Origin: Anastrepha obliqua
Taxonomy: Eukaryota > Arthropoda > Insecta > Diptera > Tephritidae
Length of the DNA: 64,000 nt
Direction of reading: 5' to 3'
Assembly: GCF_027943255.1 (NCBI RefSeq)
Contig: NC_072893.1
Location: 113,645,784 to 113,709,783 of the forward strand
Position numbers and translations under genes: made by a program. Within the stretch, counting starts at the first letter, position 1. Every line of letters starts with the position of its first letter. Under the pieces are notes generated by a model. It saw only the letters and a list, made by a program, of their open reading frames with translations, ran no database searches and was not told the DNA's origin. This document shows positions 31,791 to 43,300 of this stretch, piece by piece.

Positions 31791-33296
31791 TTATCTAACG
31801 GTACATGGAAACATTAATTCATTTTCTCTCTCGTAGCGTGCACAGTTTTGAGTGAAATAGCGAAGGTTTCTGACACGTGTTTGATTTTGGGAGTTCATGA
31901 AGGTGGTGACGGTCTCCCGGTGAATGTCGTTTATTGACTGTCTAAATACTGTCCGGTCCAGTAGGTTTCGGTCAGTTTTGTCCTGGATTTCGTCAGCGTA
32001 GTCTAGGAGGTGTCTCCTGACGTGCCTGGGAGGCGGCTCAGGTTCAAGCAGGTGTCTACAGGGGTGGAACCCGCGGTAACATCCCAGCAGGAACTGCTTG
32101 CTGAGCAGTTTGTTGTGCTCCGCAACTGGGAGCATTTGTGCCTCGTTGTGTAGGTGTTGGATGGGTGACATCAGGAGGCAACCGGTCGCTGTCCGAATGG
32201 CGGTATTTTGACAGGTCTGTAGCTTTGTCCACTGCGAATCACTAGTTCCAGACGACCAGACAGGCGCAGCATAGTTTAGAACCGGCCGGCCAATTGCCTT
32301 AAATGTCGAAAGCAACAGTTCTTTGTCTTTGCCCCAAGTGCTGCCGGCCAGCGATTTGAGGACCTTGTTGCGATTTTGGACTTTAGTGGCAATTTCGGTT
32401 GTGTGCGCAGAGAAGGAGAGCAAGCTGTCAAAGGTTACACCCAAAATTTTGGGGTTATTTACCGTCGGAATTGGTGTGTCGTCGACTTTTATCTTAAGGG
32501 ACAGCTTGACCTCCTTTGTCCAGGTGGTAAAGCGGATCGCCGTGGACTTTGTGGAGGAAAGTTGGAGATTCCTCACAGTGAAAAAGCGAAAAAGGTCGGT
32601 GAAGTAGTTGTTCACTTTGGAACACAGGCCATCGATGTCATTGCCCGACGCCATTATCGTGCAGTCGTCAGCGTATGAGATCAGGGAAACGCCCGCTGGT
32701 GGTTGGGGGAGCTTCGAGATGTAGAAGTTAAAAAGCAAGGGAGAAAGGACACCACCCTGGGGTACACCTTGCTTAATCTTCCTCTGCTTTGATATTTGAT
32801 CTCGAAAAATCACTGACGAGTGCCGATCGCTCAGGTAGTTCGCGGACCACCTCTTCAGCCCTGGCGGGAGTGTCGACTGATAAATATCATCTAGTAGCGT
32901 GGAATGGTTGACTGTATCGAAAGACTTCTTTAGGTCCAACGCCACTAGGACAGTCCTCTCGCAGGGGCGGTTTTGGTTAAGCCCGCGATTTATCTGGGCG
33001 TTTATGGCGGTGAGTGCAGTGGTGGTGCTGTGCACTCGTCGGAATCCGTGCTGATGTTGGGCTGGGGACAGGTGTGTCGTATAGAGTGGGAGTAGGAGGG
33101 CTTCAAGTGTCTTCACTACTGGGGAAAGGAGAGTTATCCGCCGACAAGACTCCCCTTGGTTGGCGGGTTTCCCAGGTTTCAGTAGTGGGACCACTCTCCC
33201 TGCTTTCCACTTATCAGGGATGATGAGAGTGGCCAGGGACAAATTGAAGACCCTTGTGAGGAATCCTACTCCCAGGGGTCCCAGATGCTTCAGCAT
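31791..33296 (-). CDS. Jockey-like LINE reverse transcriptase, 5'-truncated
   Basis: A 501-codon uninterrupted frame. Order of motifs: FNLSLATLIIPDKWKAGRVV, VVKTLEALLLP, HQHGFRRVHSTTTAL (RT block 2), VALDLKKSFDTVNH (catalytic Asp, block 3), IKQGVPQGGVLSPLLFNFYI (block 4) and SLISYADDCTIM (YADD, block 5). A thumb region follows and then a jockey-type tail (EPEPPPRHVRRHLLDYADEI). The endonuclease half is missing, so the copy is 5'-truncated. The open frame shows it is relatively young. It lies antisense inside a piggyBac element, between the left end and the piggyBac gene. Related but broken pieces are at 29041 and 45640. Confidence 0.9.
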   Translation of the reverse strand: MLKHLGPLGVGFLTRVFNLSLATLIIPDKWKAGRVVPLLKPGKPANQGESCRRITLLSPVVKTLEALLLPLYTTHLSPAQHQHGFRRVHSTTTALTAINAQINRGLNQNRPCERTVLVALDLKKSFDTVNHSTLLDDIYQSTLPPGLKRWSANYLSDRHSSVIFRDQISKQRKIKQGVPQGGVLSPLLFNFYISKLPQPPAGVSLISYADDCTIMASGNDIDGLCSKVNNYFTDLFRFFTVRNLQLSSTKSTAIRFTTWTKEVKLSLKIKVDDTPIPTVNNPKILGVTFDSLLSFSAHTTEIATKVQNRNKVLKSLAGSTWGKDKELLLSTFKAIGRPVLNYAAPVWSSGTSDSQWTKLQTCQNTAIRTATGCLLMSPIQHLHNEAQMLPVAEHNKLLSKQFLLGCYRGFHPCRHLLEPEPPPRHVRRHLLDYADEIQDKTDRNLLDRTVFRQSINDIHRETVTTFMNSQNQTRVRNLRYFTQNCARYERENELMFPCTVR

Positions 33297-34360
33297 TAGC
33301 GCGTTTAATCCGTCGGGGCCAAAGACGTACCAGCAGTCTTTTGTAGCGATACCTATGTGTACCAGCAGTGCTTATTTGCAATAACTAAGTGTCCTCTTTT
33401 TTTATTAAGTGATACCATATCGAGAAAACTAAGGACAGATGAAATAACGGAAATGCTGCTGGATGAAATACTGGACTCAGATGCCGAAAATGTAGAAAGT
33501 GATTTTTCCAGCGGAAGTGATGACAATTATGAGCCGGAATCGGGTTTGCAGGACGAGGAATCTAGTTCATTTTCATCGTCGAAAAGTGAACTGTGAGAAG
33601 TTGAAAGCACCGTTTCGATGGATGAATTAGAAGAACCCCATCAACAACAAGGAAGGTGACGGTCTTCTCCTGAAGGAAATTTTGTTCCTAAGCATTTTGT
33701 AAGTGATTATCGTGAGTGTAATATAAATCCAGGAATCCCCCGTACTTCTTCGGCAATCGAAATTTTTCTTAAGCTGTTTCCTCGTAGCCTATGCATGTAT
33801 ATCGTACAATGCACAAATGAGCGCATTGATGAATTTCGAACAGGAAAAAAATGGACTAATATTTTAAAAACTGATGTTGGAGAAATACAAATTCTCCTAG
33901 GCTGTATGTTTGTTATGTCTTATAACAAAGTTCCGGCATTGAAACATTACTGGTCAAACCATCCATCCATGATAATTATTCTATCAAGTGTGCTATATCT
34001 CGTGACCGCTATAAATTTTTATCATCAAAATTATATTTCGCACCTCCTCAAAAGCCCATGGACTGTAGCAAAACATACTATATAGATGATTTTGTCGAGT
34101 GTCTTAAAAATACATTTCAGAAATACCGACAGGATAGTACTAGGCAGAGTATTGATGAATCAATGACGAAATTTAAAGGAAGATCGTCCTTAAAACAATA
34201 TATGCCACTCAAGCCAGTAAAACGTGGTATAAAAATATGGCTGCGATGCGACTCTGAGACCTGGTATACATATAATTTTAATACAATATATATAATGGAA
34301 GGGAACAAAATTAGTGTGATGGTACTTTGGGAGAACGTGTGGTTAAAAACTTAGTAAGTA

Positions 34361-35627
34361 TTGGGAGGTTGAATTAGATTTAAAGGTTTTTTTTCGAAGA
34401 TTTGGGGCTTTATTGTGAAAAAACGGTACAAAATATTTTATTCGAAGTATTGGCCATCGCTAGCTACAACTTTCGCCCATCTTTCGGGCTATTTCCGGAT
34501 GCCGTTTCTCCAAAATTCTGGCCGCTGCTTGGCTATCCATGTCTCAACCCATATTTTGGTAGCCTCGTACGAGGAGAACCGCTGGTCCGCCAAATCCAGA
34601 CTCATATGCCGGAACAAATGATAATCGGAGGGAGCTATGTCTGGACTATACGGCGGGTGGGGTAACACTTCCCAGCCAAGCGTTCCAAGGTATTTTTTGA
34701 CAGGTTGAGCAACATGCGGCCGAGCGTTGTCATGTTGCAAAATAACCTTGTCGTGCCTTTTTACCGTTTCCGGCCGTTTTTCTTTCAATGCCCGGCTTAA
34801 ACGCATCAATTGCAGTCGGTAACGATCCCCCGTGATTGTTTCGCCCGGTTGGAGCAGCTCAAAATATACGACGTCGACCTGATCCCACCAAATGCAGAGC
34901 ATGATTTTCTTGCCGTGAATATTCTGCTTGGCCGTCGACGTTGATGCGTGGCCGGGCAAACCCCATGATTTTTTGCGTTTTGGGTTATCGTAGTGGATCC
35001 ATTTTTCGTCGCCAGTCACCACCCGATGCAAAAAACCCTTCCGATTTTGTCGCTGGATCAGCAATTCGCACGTAAAAAATCGTCGTTCGACGTCGCGCAG
35101 CTTCAACTCGTACGGGACCCAATGTCCTTGCTTTTGGATCATTCCCATCGCTTTTAGACGCTTGCAAACGGTTGATTTATCAACGCCCAATGATTCAGCA
35201 AGCTCTTCTTGGGTTTGGCACAAGTCCTCGTTTACCAATTCCCCCAATTCCGCGTCCTCGTACTTTTTGGGCTGGCCAAGACGCTCCTTGTCTTCGGTGT
35301 GAAAATCACCACTTTTGAATCGTCGAAACCAGTACTCACATGTTGAAATCGACGGAGTATGGTCTGGATAGGCCTCCTGCAGCAATTCACGGGCTTGGGC
35401 TGTATTTTTTTTTCAAATTGAAGCAGAAAAGCAAAGCTTCCCGCAAATTGCGTTTCGACGGCACGAAAGTTGACATACTCGGAGCACGAAAACACTGCGT
35501 TGTTTATACTTCAGCGAAATGACAGATACTGATAAACAAAGCCTAGGGATGAGGCTTTGTCATGAATATATATTCAGTATTGCCAACGCCATCTGTGCGT
35601 CACCTTTAAAACTAATTCAACCTCCAA
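34361..35627 (-). mobile_element. Mauritiana-type mariner, nearly full length (1267 bp)
   Basis: The terminal repeats TTGGGAGGTTGAATTAGATT (34361) and the inverted TTGGAGGTTGAATTAG at 35612-35627 are both flanked by TA. The length fits a complete mariner. It is inserted in the middle of a piggyBac gene. Confidence 0.92.
34450..35480 (-). pseudogene. Mariner transposase, two inactivating lesions
   Basis: The main open frame (34489-35385) has 298 residues and contains the two N-terminal DNA-binding motifs (CEYWFRRFKSGDFHTEDKER; LAESLGVDKSTVCKRLKAMG) and WVPYEL. The catalytic triad regions are VTGDEKWIHYDN (first Asp), ILQHDNARPHVAQ (second Asp) and [14 protein letters not shown] (third Asp, DD34D spacing). 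The N-terminal start is separated by a one-base frame change in a run of nine A near 35407. The last 20 or so residues are cut off by a TAG at 34489-34491, where family members have a Leu codon. The similarity is to Mos1-type elements. Confidence 0.9.
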
Positions 35628-36426
35628 TACAATTAGAGAACGTGATGTGACGGTATGTTTCGATAGATTTTTTATTTCTGTGAATCTACTTGAGACTCGA
35701 GAGCTCCCAGCTTTAGGAATATGCATGCGAAATAGAAAAAATCTACCAGTATTAGTTGAGAAATAAATAGAAGCGAGTCTTCATTCAGGGTCAGCACATC
35801 TGGCCTTCTTTGCGTTAAGTGGCAGGATACAAAGGAAGTTATGGTGCTAAGCAACTGTCATACGTCAACAATGACAACAGTTAATAAAACGTTGAAAGAA
35901 GAAAAAATATCAGTATCATACCCTGAATCTATACAGTTTAACCGAGAAGCAATGGGAGGAGTAGATCGCGCCGACCAAATGGCAGGAATTTACGAATATG
36001 ATAGGAAGCCTACCAAATGGTGGAAAAAGGTTTTCCACCATCTACTAATGTTTTCCGCAGTAAATTCCTGTATAATTTACTGCGACCTTAGAAGAGAAAA
36101 ACTTCCTCCCATCGAATTTCTAATAACATTAACTGAGTCATTTATAGCAGAAAGTAAGAAAACTACAGCCGTCCGCAGATCAGAGACAGCTGAGAAACGT
36201 ATCTTTGCATTTGCCGGTGCCAATTCAAACTCGCAGACGTTGCTCCAAATGTGCGTTAGAAAAAAAGCAAACTAGAACAAAACAAATTTGTCAGCAATGT
36301 AATATACCACTTTGCATGAATTGCTTCGCCACTTATCATACTGAAAATCAGTAGATTCCGTACATTTTTTATAAAGCTAAGATACTTTACGTTTATTTTG
36401 AATAAAAATCTGTTTGAATAAGAATA

Positions 36427-37386
36427 GGGGAAAATGGGGAGTTGTGAGACACAGGGAGTTGTGAGACATTGTTACCTTTCGGCATTATTCATTTGTTTAC
36501 ATTCGATTTTAAGTGTCAACAAGTGTTCTCGATGCGATCTCACTTTTCAGCTGGCATATTTACACGCATTCGACGCGTCTCTCCAGTTACTGTGTTTCGG
36601 AATTTCTCGGTAAGTTTTTTTCATCATTTGTTTTGCGATACATTCGATCAGTTGTTGAAGCAAATTGCAAATGTTAATATATACAAATTATTAATTGTCC
36701 TATTAGCTTTGAATTTACACATTCACTTGGGCATGAACGTTCGATGTGTTTATGACTACGCGGCCATTTATAAAAACAACGATTTGGGGAGTTGTAAGAC
36801 AACAAATGTGGGGAGTTGTGAGACACCGTTTTTTTCGACGTTTTAACGCATCTTTCAGCAGCAATAATTTCAAGTTCATTAGAATTTGAAGAAGAAGAAG
36901 ATTTTTGCATCATCTGCAAAGGTGCAATGCCGAAAAAGTTAAGCAGAAACAACTCCATTCATTGCAATGTATGCGATCGAGCTGTGCACCTAAAGTGTGC
37001 CAATTAACGAACTGGTTATTACACATGTTCTCACTGCGAATCATCAGATTTTTGACATTGCATTTTTTATACACTTTTTTATAACAATTGTCTTTTCTTT
37101 TTTATTTTTCATCTTAATAAAGAACTAACAACTAAAATAAGTCATTTTTATTGGTTTAAACCATGGTGTCTCACAACTCCCCACATTTTTGTATTTTGTA
37201 TTATATTTTATATTATTATATACAATTTTAATTTTAAGAAAAATTGTAGTTTTGTTAAATAAGCCATACCAATAGCTTCCAGTATTCATTGACTAAAGAT
37301 TCCATCGTTGACATATGCAGAATATTAAGATTTTGAGTAATACGAGTCCAAAAACAAAACCCGTCTCACAACTCCCCATTCTCCCT
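36427..37386 (+). mobile_element. Small TIR element with GGGGAGTTGTGAGAC ends
   Basis: The left end TA|GGGGAAAATGGGGAGTTGTG and the right end CACAACTCCCCATTCTCCCT|TA form inverted repeats flanked by TA. The motif GGGGAGTTGTGAGACA recurs subterminally (36449, 36806, and inverted at 37168). A zinc-finger remnant is encoded at 36880-37050. It appears to be an internally deleted element of the pogo/Tc1 group, inserted in the 3' part of a piggyBac element. Confidence 0.78.
36880..37052 (+). pseudogene. PHD-like zinc-finger C-terminal remnant
   Basis: The plus strand reads EFEEEEDFCIICKGAMPKKL, then HCNVCDRAVHLKCAN, a stop, and TGYYTCSHCESSD before the final stop. The spacing C-x2-C...C-x2-C...H-x2-C...C-x2-C is a PHD-type cross-brace. 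Some pogo-like and other DNA-transposon proteins end in such a finger. The internal TAA shows it is no longer coding. Confidence 0.6.
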
Positions 37387-37663
37387 TACTATTTTTGTAT
37401 AACTTGAATTCTTCACCATTAAATGATATACAAATTTAATTCTATACTTAGTTTTACTACTTGTCGATAGAGAACTGATGATACACATGTAATACCACTC
37501 AAAGGTACTGATGGTACAATGTTGTACCACCTCCCTCTGCCTCTCCCATGACGAAATTGGGAAATCTTTAAATGCACACTTTTCAGTTATGAGTAATCCA
37601 ATAAGTTAGAGCGAGTTAAATTATTTTTATTTAATAGGCTGAATGCCGGTTCGAAAGGGTTAA

Positions 37664-38786
37664 ATAAATTTTTAGGCGTTTCTCAAAAAACTAAAAAAAT
37701 AGTGGCCGATCAATACTCTTCTTATATTATTATATAATTTGTCACGAAATTTCAACTCAGATTACAGCATTCGATATGGGAAAACTCAAAACGTATTACA
37801 GCACAAATCACCGTTTCATTTTATATCATTTAATTCAAAACGAGCAGTAATCACAAGGGGCATTACGCCGGTCTTGTATTTCTTAAGCACTTCTATGAGT
37901 TGTAATATTTAGAAAAAACATTGTGTTGGATTTGCAGTTCGATTATTGTTACAGAGCAAGAGAAGGCCTCAAAAGTTAAGTTTGTTTTCTTTCACAATAC
38001 AATGCAATAGCTTACAAGCACACATACATACATCTAAATATGCATGCAGTATATTTATACAATTTACAAATACACATAAAGGCAACAGATTTACAACAGC
38101 AGATTAGTTACGTTCAAGATACGCCATATTTTATTTTTCGAAGAGTAAAACTCGTAATTCACTTAAAAGCAGATTTTAGACGTTGATATTAATGACTATT
38201 TTCTGATTGTGATTGTGGCACAAAATTGGCCAATTATTCTTCACTTCATTATTTAACAAGGTGCCATTTTCCATTAATTTTCTGGACGTAACATTTTTGT
38301 TTTTAGACATATTTAGGCATATGCTTAAAGCAATAGCAAGCCTTATGATAATCATTTAGTTTATTTTTAATAAAGAAAAGTTGTTGAAGATAATACAGTT
38401 TTTTTATGTAAAGAAAATCCAAAATTATTCATGTAGATATCTAAAACTTTGCATTTATACAATTTATTTTACAGTCAGTTTGCAACCCTTTTGTAATATA
38501 TATTTTTTTTTAATTGTATAGGTTTTTAGTTATTCTAGTTGTTGAAAATTTGCACAATTCTATATGAACATTATTTAGTCAGTTTTTAAGCTTAATATTT
38601 ATATTTAGTTGGCTATTCTTTTATGAATTTTCTTTGCACGCCATTTCTCTGTTTACAAAAACAAAAAATGCCAGCTAGGCTTGTGAATAATGATTCATGA
38701 AGTTGATCGCGTGAAGGAGCATGTGGCAAATATCCACATTGCAGCTCTTACCACGGATACCGGTGCCACATCTGCCTGATTTCATA
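37664..38786. other. AT-rich DNA without supported genes
   Basis: No conserved open frame. Short TACATACAT-type microsatellite near 38020. Confidence 0.45.
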
Positions 38787-38788
38787 TA

Positions 38789-39684
38789 CAGGGTGGGCCA
38801 TATAGCGTTTGATTTTTGAACCACCTATTTTTTTGAGAATGGTAACACAAATGACATGTCAAATGTGTTCATGATTTAATTAAAGGTTTGACATTTACGA
38901 AATGGGGCGCTATATGCTTGAACAAAATTCGGAAATATTGAAAACCTATTTCCAAAGTGGTGAGTCTTCTTCTTCTTTTCTGATTTTCACATCGATGGCT
39001 ACGTCTATAAGCAAAATTGTCGGATTTGGGGCTCAGAAAATCCACACGTTACTGTAGAGAAGCAAATGCATCCACAACGAGTGACTGTTTGGTGCGGTTT
39101 TTGGTCTGGCGGCATCATCGGGCTATTTTTTTCGAAAATGAGCGAGGAGCCGCGGTTACAGTAAATGGCGAGCGTTACCGTGACATGCTCAACGAGTTGT
39201 TTTCAAAAATTGAAGAGGATGACATGGACGACATTTGGTTTGAACAGGGCTATGCAACTTGTCACACTGCCAAAGTTACACTCGAACTTTTGGCTACCGT
39301 TTTTGAAAACCGAATAATCAGCCGAAATTCCGATATCAATTGGCCGCCTCGGAGCTGTGATTTAAGCCCGTTGGACTATTTTTTGTGGGGAGTCGTTAAG
39401 GACAAATGCTATGCGAACTACCCAGAGACGATTGATGTTTTAAAACACGAAGTCGAAGTTGCCTTTCATGAAATTGGAGCCCAAACAATCGAAAATGTGC
39501 TTAAAAATTGGCTTGATCGAATGGCCTACTGTAAAGCCAGTCGTGGCAGCCATTTGAACGATATTATTTTTCATTCATAAATGACAATGTCCAATCTTCA
39601 AAATAAAAAAAAAGTTTGAAAAAATATTGATTAGTTTTTTTTTATAGCCGATTCAAAAAAGCAAATTTTACATGGCCCACCCTG
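38789..39684 (+). mobile_element. IS630/Tc1/mariner element with CAGGGTGGGCCAT ends, 5' half of gene deleted
   Basis: The ends CAGGGTGGGCCATATAGCG (38789) and CATGGCCCACCCTG (to 39684) are inverted repeats flanked by TA. The start of the element reads GAMLEQNSEILKTYF-like wording, then jumps to the catalytic half: HPQRVTVWCGFWS, AAVTVNGERYRDMLNEL, WFEQGYATCHTAK and DINWPPRSCDLSPLDYFLWG. The frame from 39017 to 39580 is open, but Gly replaces the expected second catalytic Asp in EQGYATCHTA. The copy is therefore inactive on two counts. Confidence 0.85.
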
Positions 39685-39689
39685 TACTA

Positions 39690-40365
39690 TCTGCCCCATT
39701 AGGACTTTTAGTGGCTTTTTACTTATAATTTTTTTCTTTTTATTTGATTTATTTAGCTGCATATCTCGTACATTTTACCCACAAGCAGCACTGAACAAAC
39801 ACATTAAAAGTTAGAAAAATATGTAATAATGTATTTTGCTGAAATAGTTGCTCCTTCAATCACGTGATGAATCTTTCTTACGCGTGCTACAATTCTGATA
39901 CTGCTCAGTAGCTACTTCTTGGCTTTCATAATTCCTTTCGTTTTATTAAATTGTTTACGTTATAATTCGCTCAAAATTTTCATTACTGAAAGAAATAAAA
40001 CATAATTTAATAGTTGAAGTTTTTAATATTTTGAGCAGTTCATGCAGCATTGTTTTTTACAGCGTAGTTTTTTTTTTACTATTTGCACAATTTGAATTCG
40101 CGCTTTTTTATCCTAAAAGCAATTTAGCTATTCATAATTTGTTCTTAAATTTTAATTTCGCATTTTGCCAAGCATTTTCGTTGATAATTTGGAGTTCATT
40201 CAATGTGTCATGCAGTCGAAATAGAATTTTTGTGTTAGCAATACTTTTTTCTTTAATGCGTATAATTGATTTCATAAATTTGTTCCATTAAACTTTTCCT
40301 TAAAATATACATAATAAAAAACATGTTTTCGAGTTAGTATTTCCTCTGTCTGCTTTTCTACATTC
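39690..40365. other. Intergenic/3' flank of AP-3 beta
   Basis: AT-rich, no supported gene. The 86-aa frame at 40031-40291 is hydrophobic low-complexity sequence in an unlikely context. Part of this stretch should be the 3' UTR of the AP-3 beta gene. Confidence 0.45.
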
Positions 40366-40370
40366 CGCTT

Positions 40371-43300
40371 CTAACATTGAAAAGCTAAACTGAGCGCATT
40401 CCGCAATTCATTCAACACCATCGAGCCAATCACCATTTTCTCACAGTTCACTATCAAAGCCAATTGCTCGCCCTGTGCTACCTGCCAGTCTAAAGTAATT
40501 AACACCAAACTTCTTGAATTCATAGTTTGCCCCACAAAATAAAGCAAATTATTGTTTGCCTCATTGCCTGCAATATGTGCCACATTAATAGTTTCGAAAA
40601 TACGCTGCTTCAATGCGACTAAATCCACTGCATCACGTCGCAGCTGTAAGCGACTCTGATGTTCATTCATGCCGCGCAACTTGGTGCGCTCCTCGTTGAA
40701 GTACGACTCCGTAATTTGCACTGAACGCACCAGTTCACCAACCGGTGGCTTGAGTGTGACACGTGACTTGCCAGCGCTTGTAGTGATTTCCAGTTCTACG
40801 GCATGTGTAGAATCATTAAAGTCAATGCCGAGCACACTAGTGCTCATCTGTTGGGGTTGCAAGCATTGCATGGGCGCAAATTCATTGAGATTCATACCGG
40901 TTGGCAGCGTTTGCTGGCTGAGATGAATATTGGTTATTTCGGTGTTGGACAGATTGACAAATTGTAGTTCGATCGAAACCATGGCGGAGGAGTATAGATG
41001 TGGTGCGCGTGTAAAACGATAACTCACTTGAAGGCCATGCCCGGAGAGTTTATTAAGCAATTCGTGATGCTTGAATTCGATGTGTGAGGGACCGACCAGT
41101 TCAATGCGGTTGGCAGCGTTGACGGGTAGCAGACCAACGGCACCGCCTAATGGTGTAGCTGATGGTAGGAAAATGTAATCATTAGAGTTGTTGAAGATGA
41201 AATCTACATTAAATCCAACTCACCAGGTGTTAGAAATCCTCCAAGCGACGGTGTCATTACTGGCCCGACGGGCGGTATATCATCTAAGTCTAACAGCAGA
41301 TCCAAGTTCATTTTCGATGGCGCAACTGTCGCTGTCGCTGTCGCGTCCACAACCGTAGTATTGTCCTTCTCTTTAGCTTTCGCTTCCTTGGCCTTTTCTT
41401 TGACACGCTGAAATTTGCGTTGCTTCTCACTTTCCGTCTCCGATTCGGAACTTTCTGAACCATCTTCAGAGTCTGAACCGCTGTCTGTGCTACTTTCAGA
41501 TGAGCCATACGAAGAAGATTCGCTATCGGAAGTGCCAGTATCTTTGTTGCCATTATTGTTGACATTCAGGTGTACATTATTATTTCCATTGCTAGCTGCC
41601 GCATTTACCAGCACAGTTGTTGTAACCGACTTGCGCTCGTCTGCTATTGATTCCCGATTCGCATTGGAAGCAGCCGCATCATTTACTTGGTCCGTTTCCG
41701 ATTCAGAGGATTCACCATCACTCGATGAAGAGGACGAAGAGCTGCTACTTGACCCAGATTCTGAGTAGGCGGAAGACTTCTCGGATTCTGAAAAGAAGTT
41801 CTTATCATTGGGCGTATGCGCATTTTTGTTGCTTTGTTTCTGTGGTGTGCGTGCGGCCGCACCACTTGCAGCCCCGCCTGCAGCGCCCGCATTTGCAGTG
41901 CTGGACTCCTGCATGTAGCCTTCGATATTACGCACGGAAGCATCAGGCGCCTCAGTAGGAAATGGTGGCAAATCTTTATAACCAGTGGCGCGCATATTCA
42001 GATAATGAGATAGTGAGCCAAGCTGGAAGTGATCACGCTCGCGATATTTACTCTCGAGCGCGGGCTTAGGCTTCGAAGAGAGAAAGATCTTGCGAGCATT
42101 TTGCGCGAGTACAGTAGTTCTGCCATTGGCTGGGAAAATAAACTGGCGTAAGAAGCGCGCACGATCGCGCACATCGTAATTGGGATCGTAGCGAGCCAAA
42201 GTGAAAACGTACTGGCTGAGCAGCGATGTCTGTTGTGGATTGGTGAGAAAGAGTTTCACGCCGAGATTAAGAATTTGAAGCTTAACAACATCCTCCTGTA
42301 GGGAAAAATTAAATGGCGTTACAAATTAGCTCAAAGAATTGTTTCGGTTAAATATATAAAAAGTATTGAAAACGCAACAAACCTCATCCACAAAAGTTTT
42401 TGCCATTTTGCGCAGCACATCAGGCGCAATCTTTGGCACTTTCTCGTTATATTCGCCAATGAGCCACAATATTGAAGCACGCGCTGCCGGTATGGTAATG
42501 TAGTCAATAAGTTTTGCCATCTGTGAGATGATTTCATAGTGCTCGGCTGATTTGGACTGCAGTAAATTTTTGATGACGACCACACTTTCCGCGACGACGT
42601 GTTCTTTATTGTAGAATAATTAAATTTCGATTAGTGAATTCATTCCAAAGGGTATATGAATTAATACTTACCATCGCGATTGGACAGCAAGTGAACCAAC
42701 CCACTGAGGCAAGTTTCTGTTACTTCCTTTATGGAAGCTGCACAGCGTCCGATGGCTTGTATTGTGGCAGCCACGAATGAGCGATCGCTGCTGGAAATGT
42801 ATGTTTGGAATTCGCGCAAAATCAGCGCAATAGTCGATGCCGAAGCCAAATTGGTCAGTATGTCCAATTTGAGCAATTTAATGTGAGTCGGATCGCTGGT
42901 ACGCACAAAAAATGATTTGATGTGTGGTTCGAAAATGCCTTTGCGCTTTGTCGACATCGAGGCAATACAGGTGAGCACAACGCTTTGCACCTCCTTATGC
43001 GAACGCAGCAAACGTATTAACGCTTTGGCAATTAGCTGTACTTCGTTGCGCGGAGCCACATGATGGTACAGTTGAGCCACAGCCATGACCACTGAGGCGT
43101 TGCGCGACTGTAACAGTGGTTTTGTTTGACGCAAGAGTAAACGATGATCCAAGTCCACATGATACGATGAGGATGATGAATAGGTGCGTTCTTTTGTGGT
43201 GTCAGACTTGGCCTTACGTTTACTTTTCTTATGTTTTTCCTTACCACTGGCATCGGAGGAGTCACCAGTTGAAGACTCTTCGTAGAAATTTTCACCTGTA

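Larger units (their letters stand above)
33390..36290 (+). pseudogene. piggyBac transposase, interrupted
   Basis: The plus-strand protein begins near 33420 with ISRKLRTDEITEMLLDEILD, followed by an acidic stretch (residues about 20-65). The DDE_Tnp_1_7 domain has FLKLFPRSLCMYIVQCTNER, LGCMFVMSYNKVPALKHYW and QSIDESMTKFKGRSSLKQYM (catalytic Asp). PLKPVKRGIKIWLRCDSETW is next. A mariner at 34361-35627 splits it. Beyond it come DRFFISVNLL and EAMGGVDRADQMAGIYEYDR (catalytic Asp region), RKPTKWWKKVFHHLL, and near 36200-36350 a remnant of the C-terminal Cys-rich finger (CNIPLCMNCFATYH). Several frameshifts are present. Confidence 0.85.
31679..37659 (+). mobile_element. piggyBac element bounded by TTAA, with three nested insertions
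   Basis: The left end TTAA|CCCTTTCGAACC (element from 31679) and the right end GGTTCGAAAGGG|TTAA (ending 37659) are perfect 12-bp inverted repeats with TTAA on both sides. Subterminal GGTACANNNTGTACC-like palindromes occur at both ends. The 5981-bp span holds a LINE (about 31780-33330), a mariner (34361-35627) and a small TIR element (36427-37386). Without these it is about 2.2-2.5 kb, normal for piggyBac. Confidence 0.88.

Noticed and set aside
41415..41943. Open frames in other phases over AP-3 beta exon 4
   Set aside because: They arise from the Ser/Asp/Glu-rich hinge repeat; only the frame that fits the intron phases encodes AP-3 beta.
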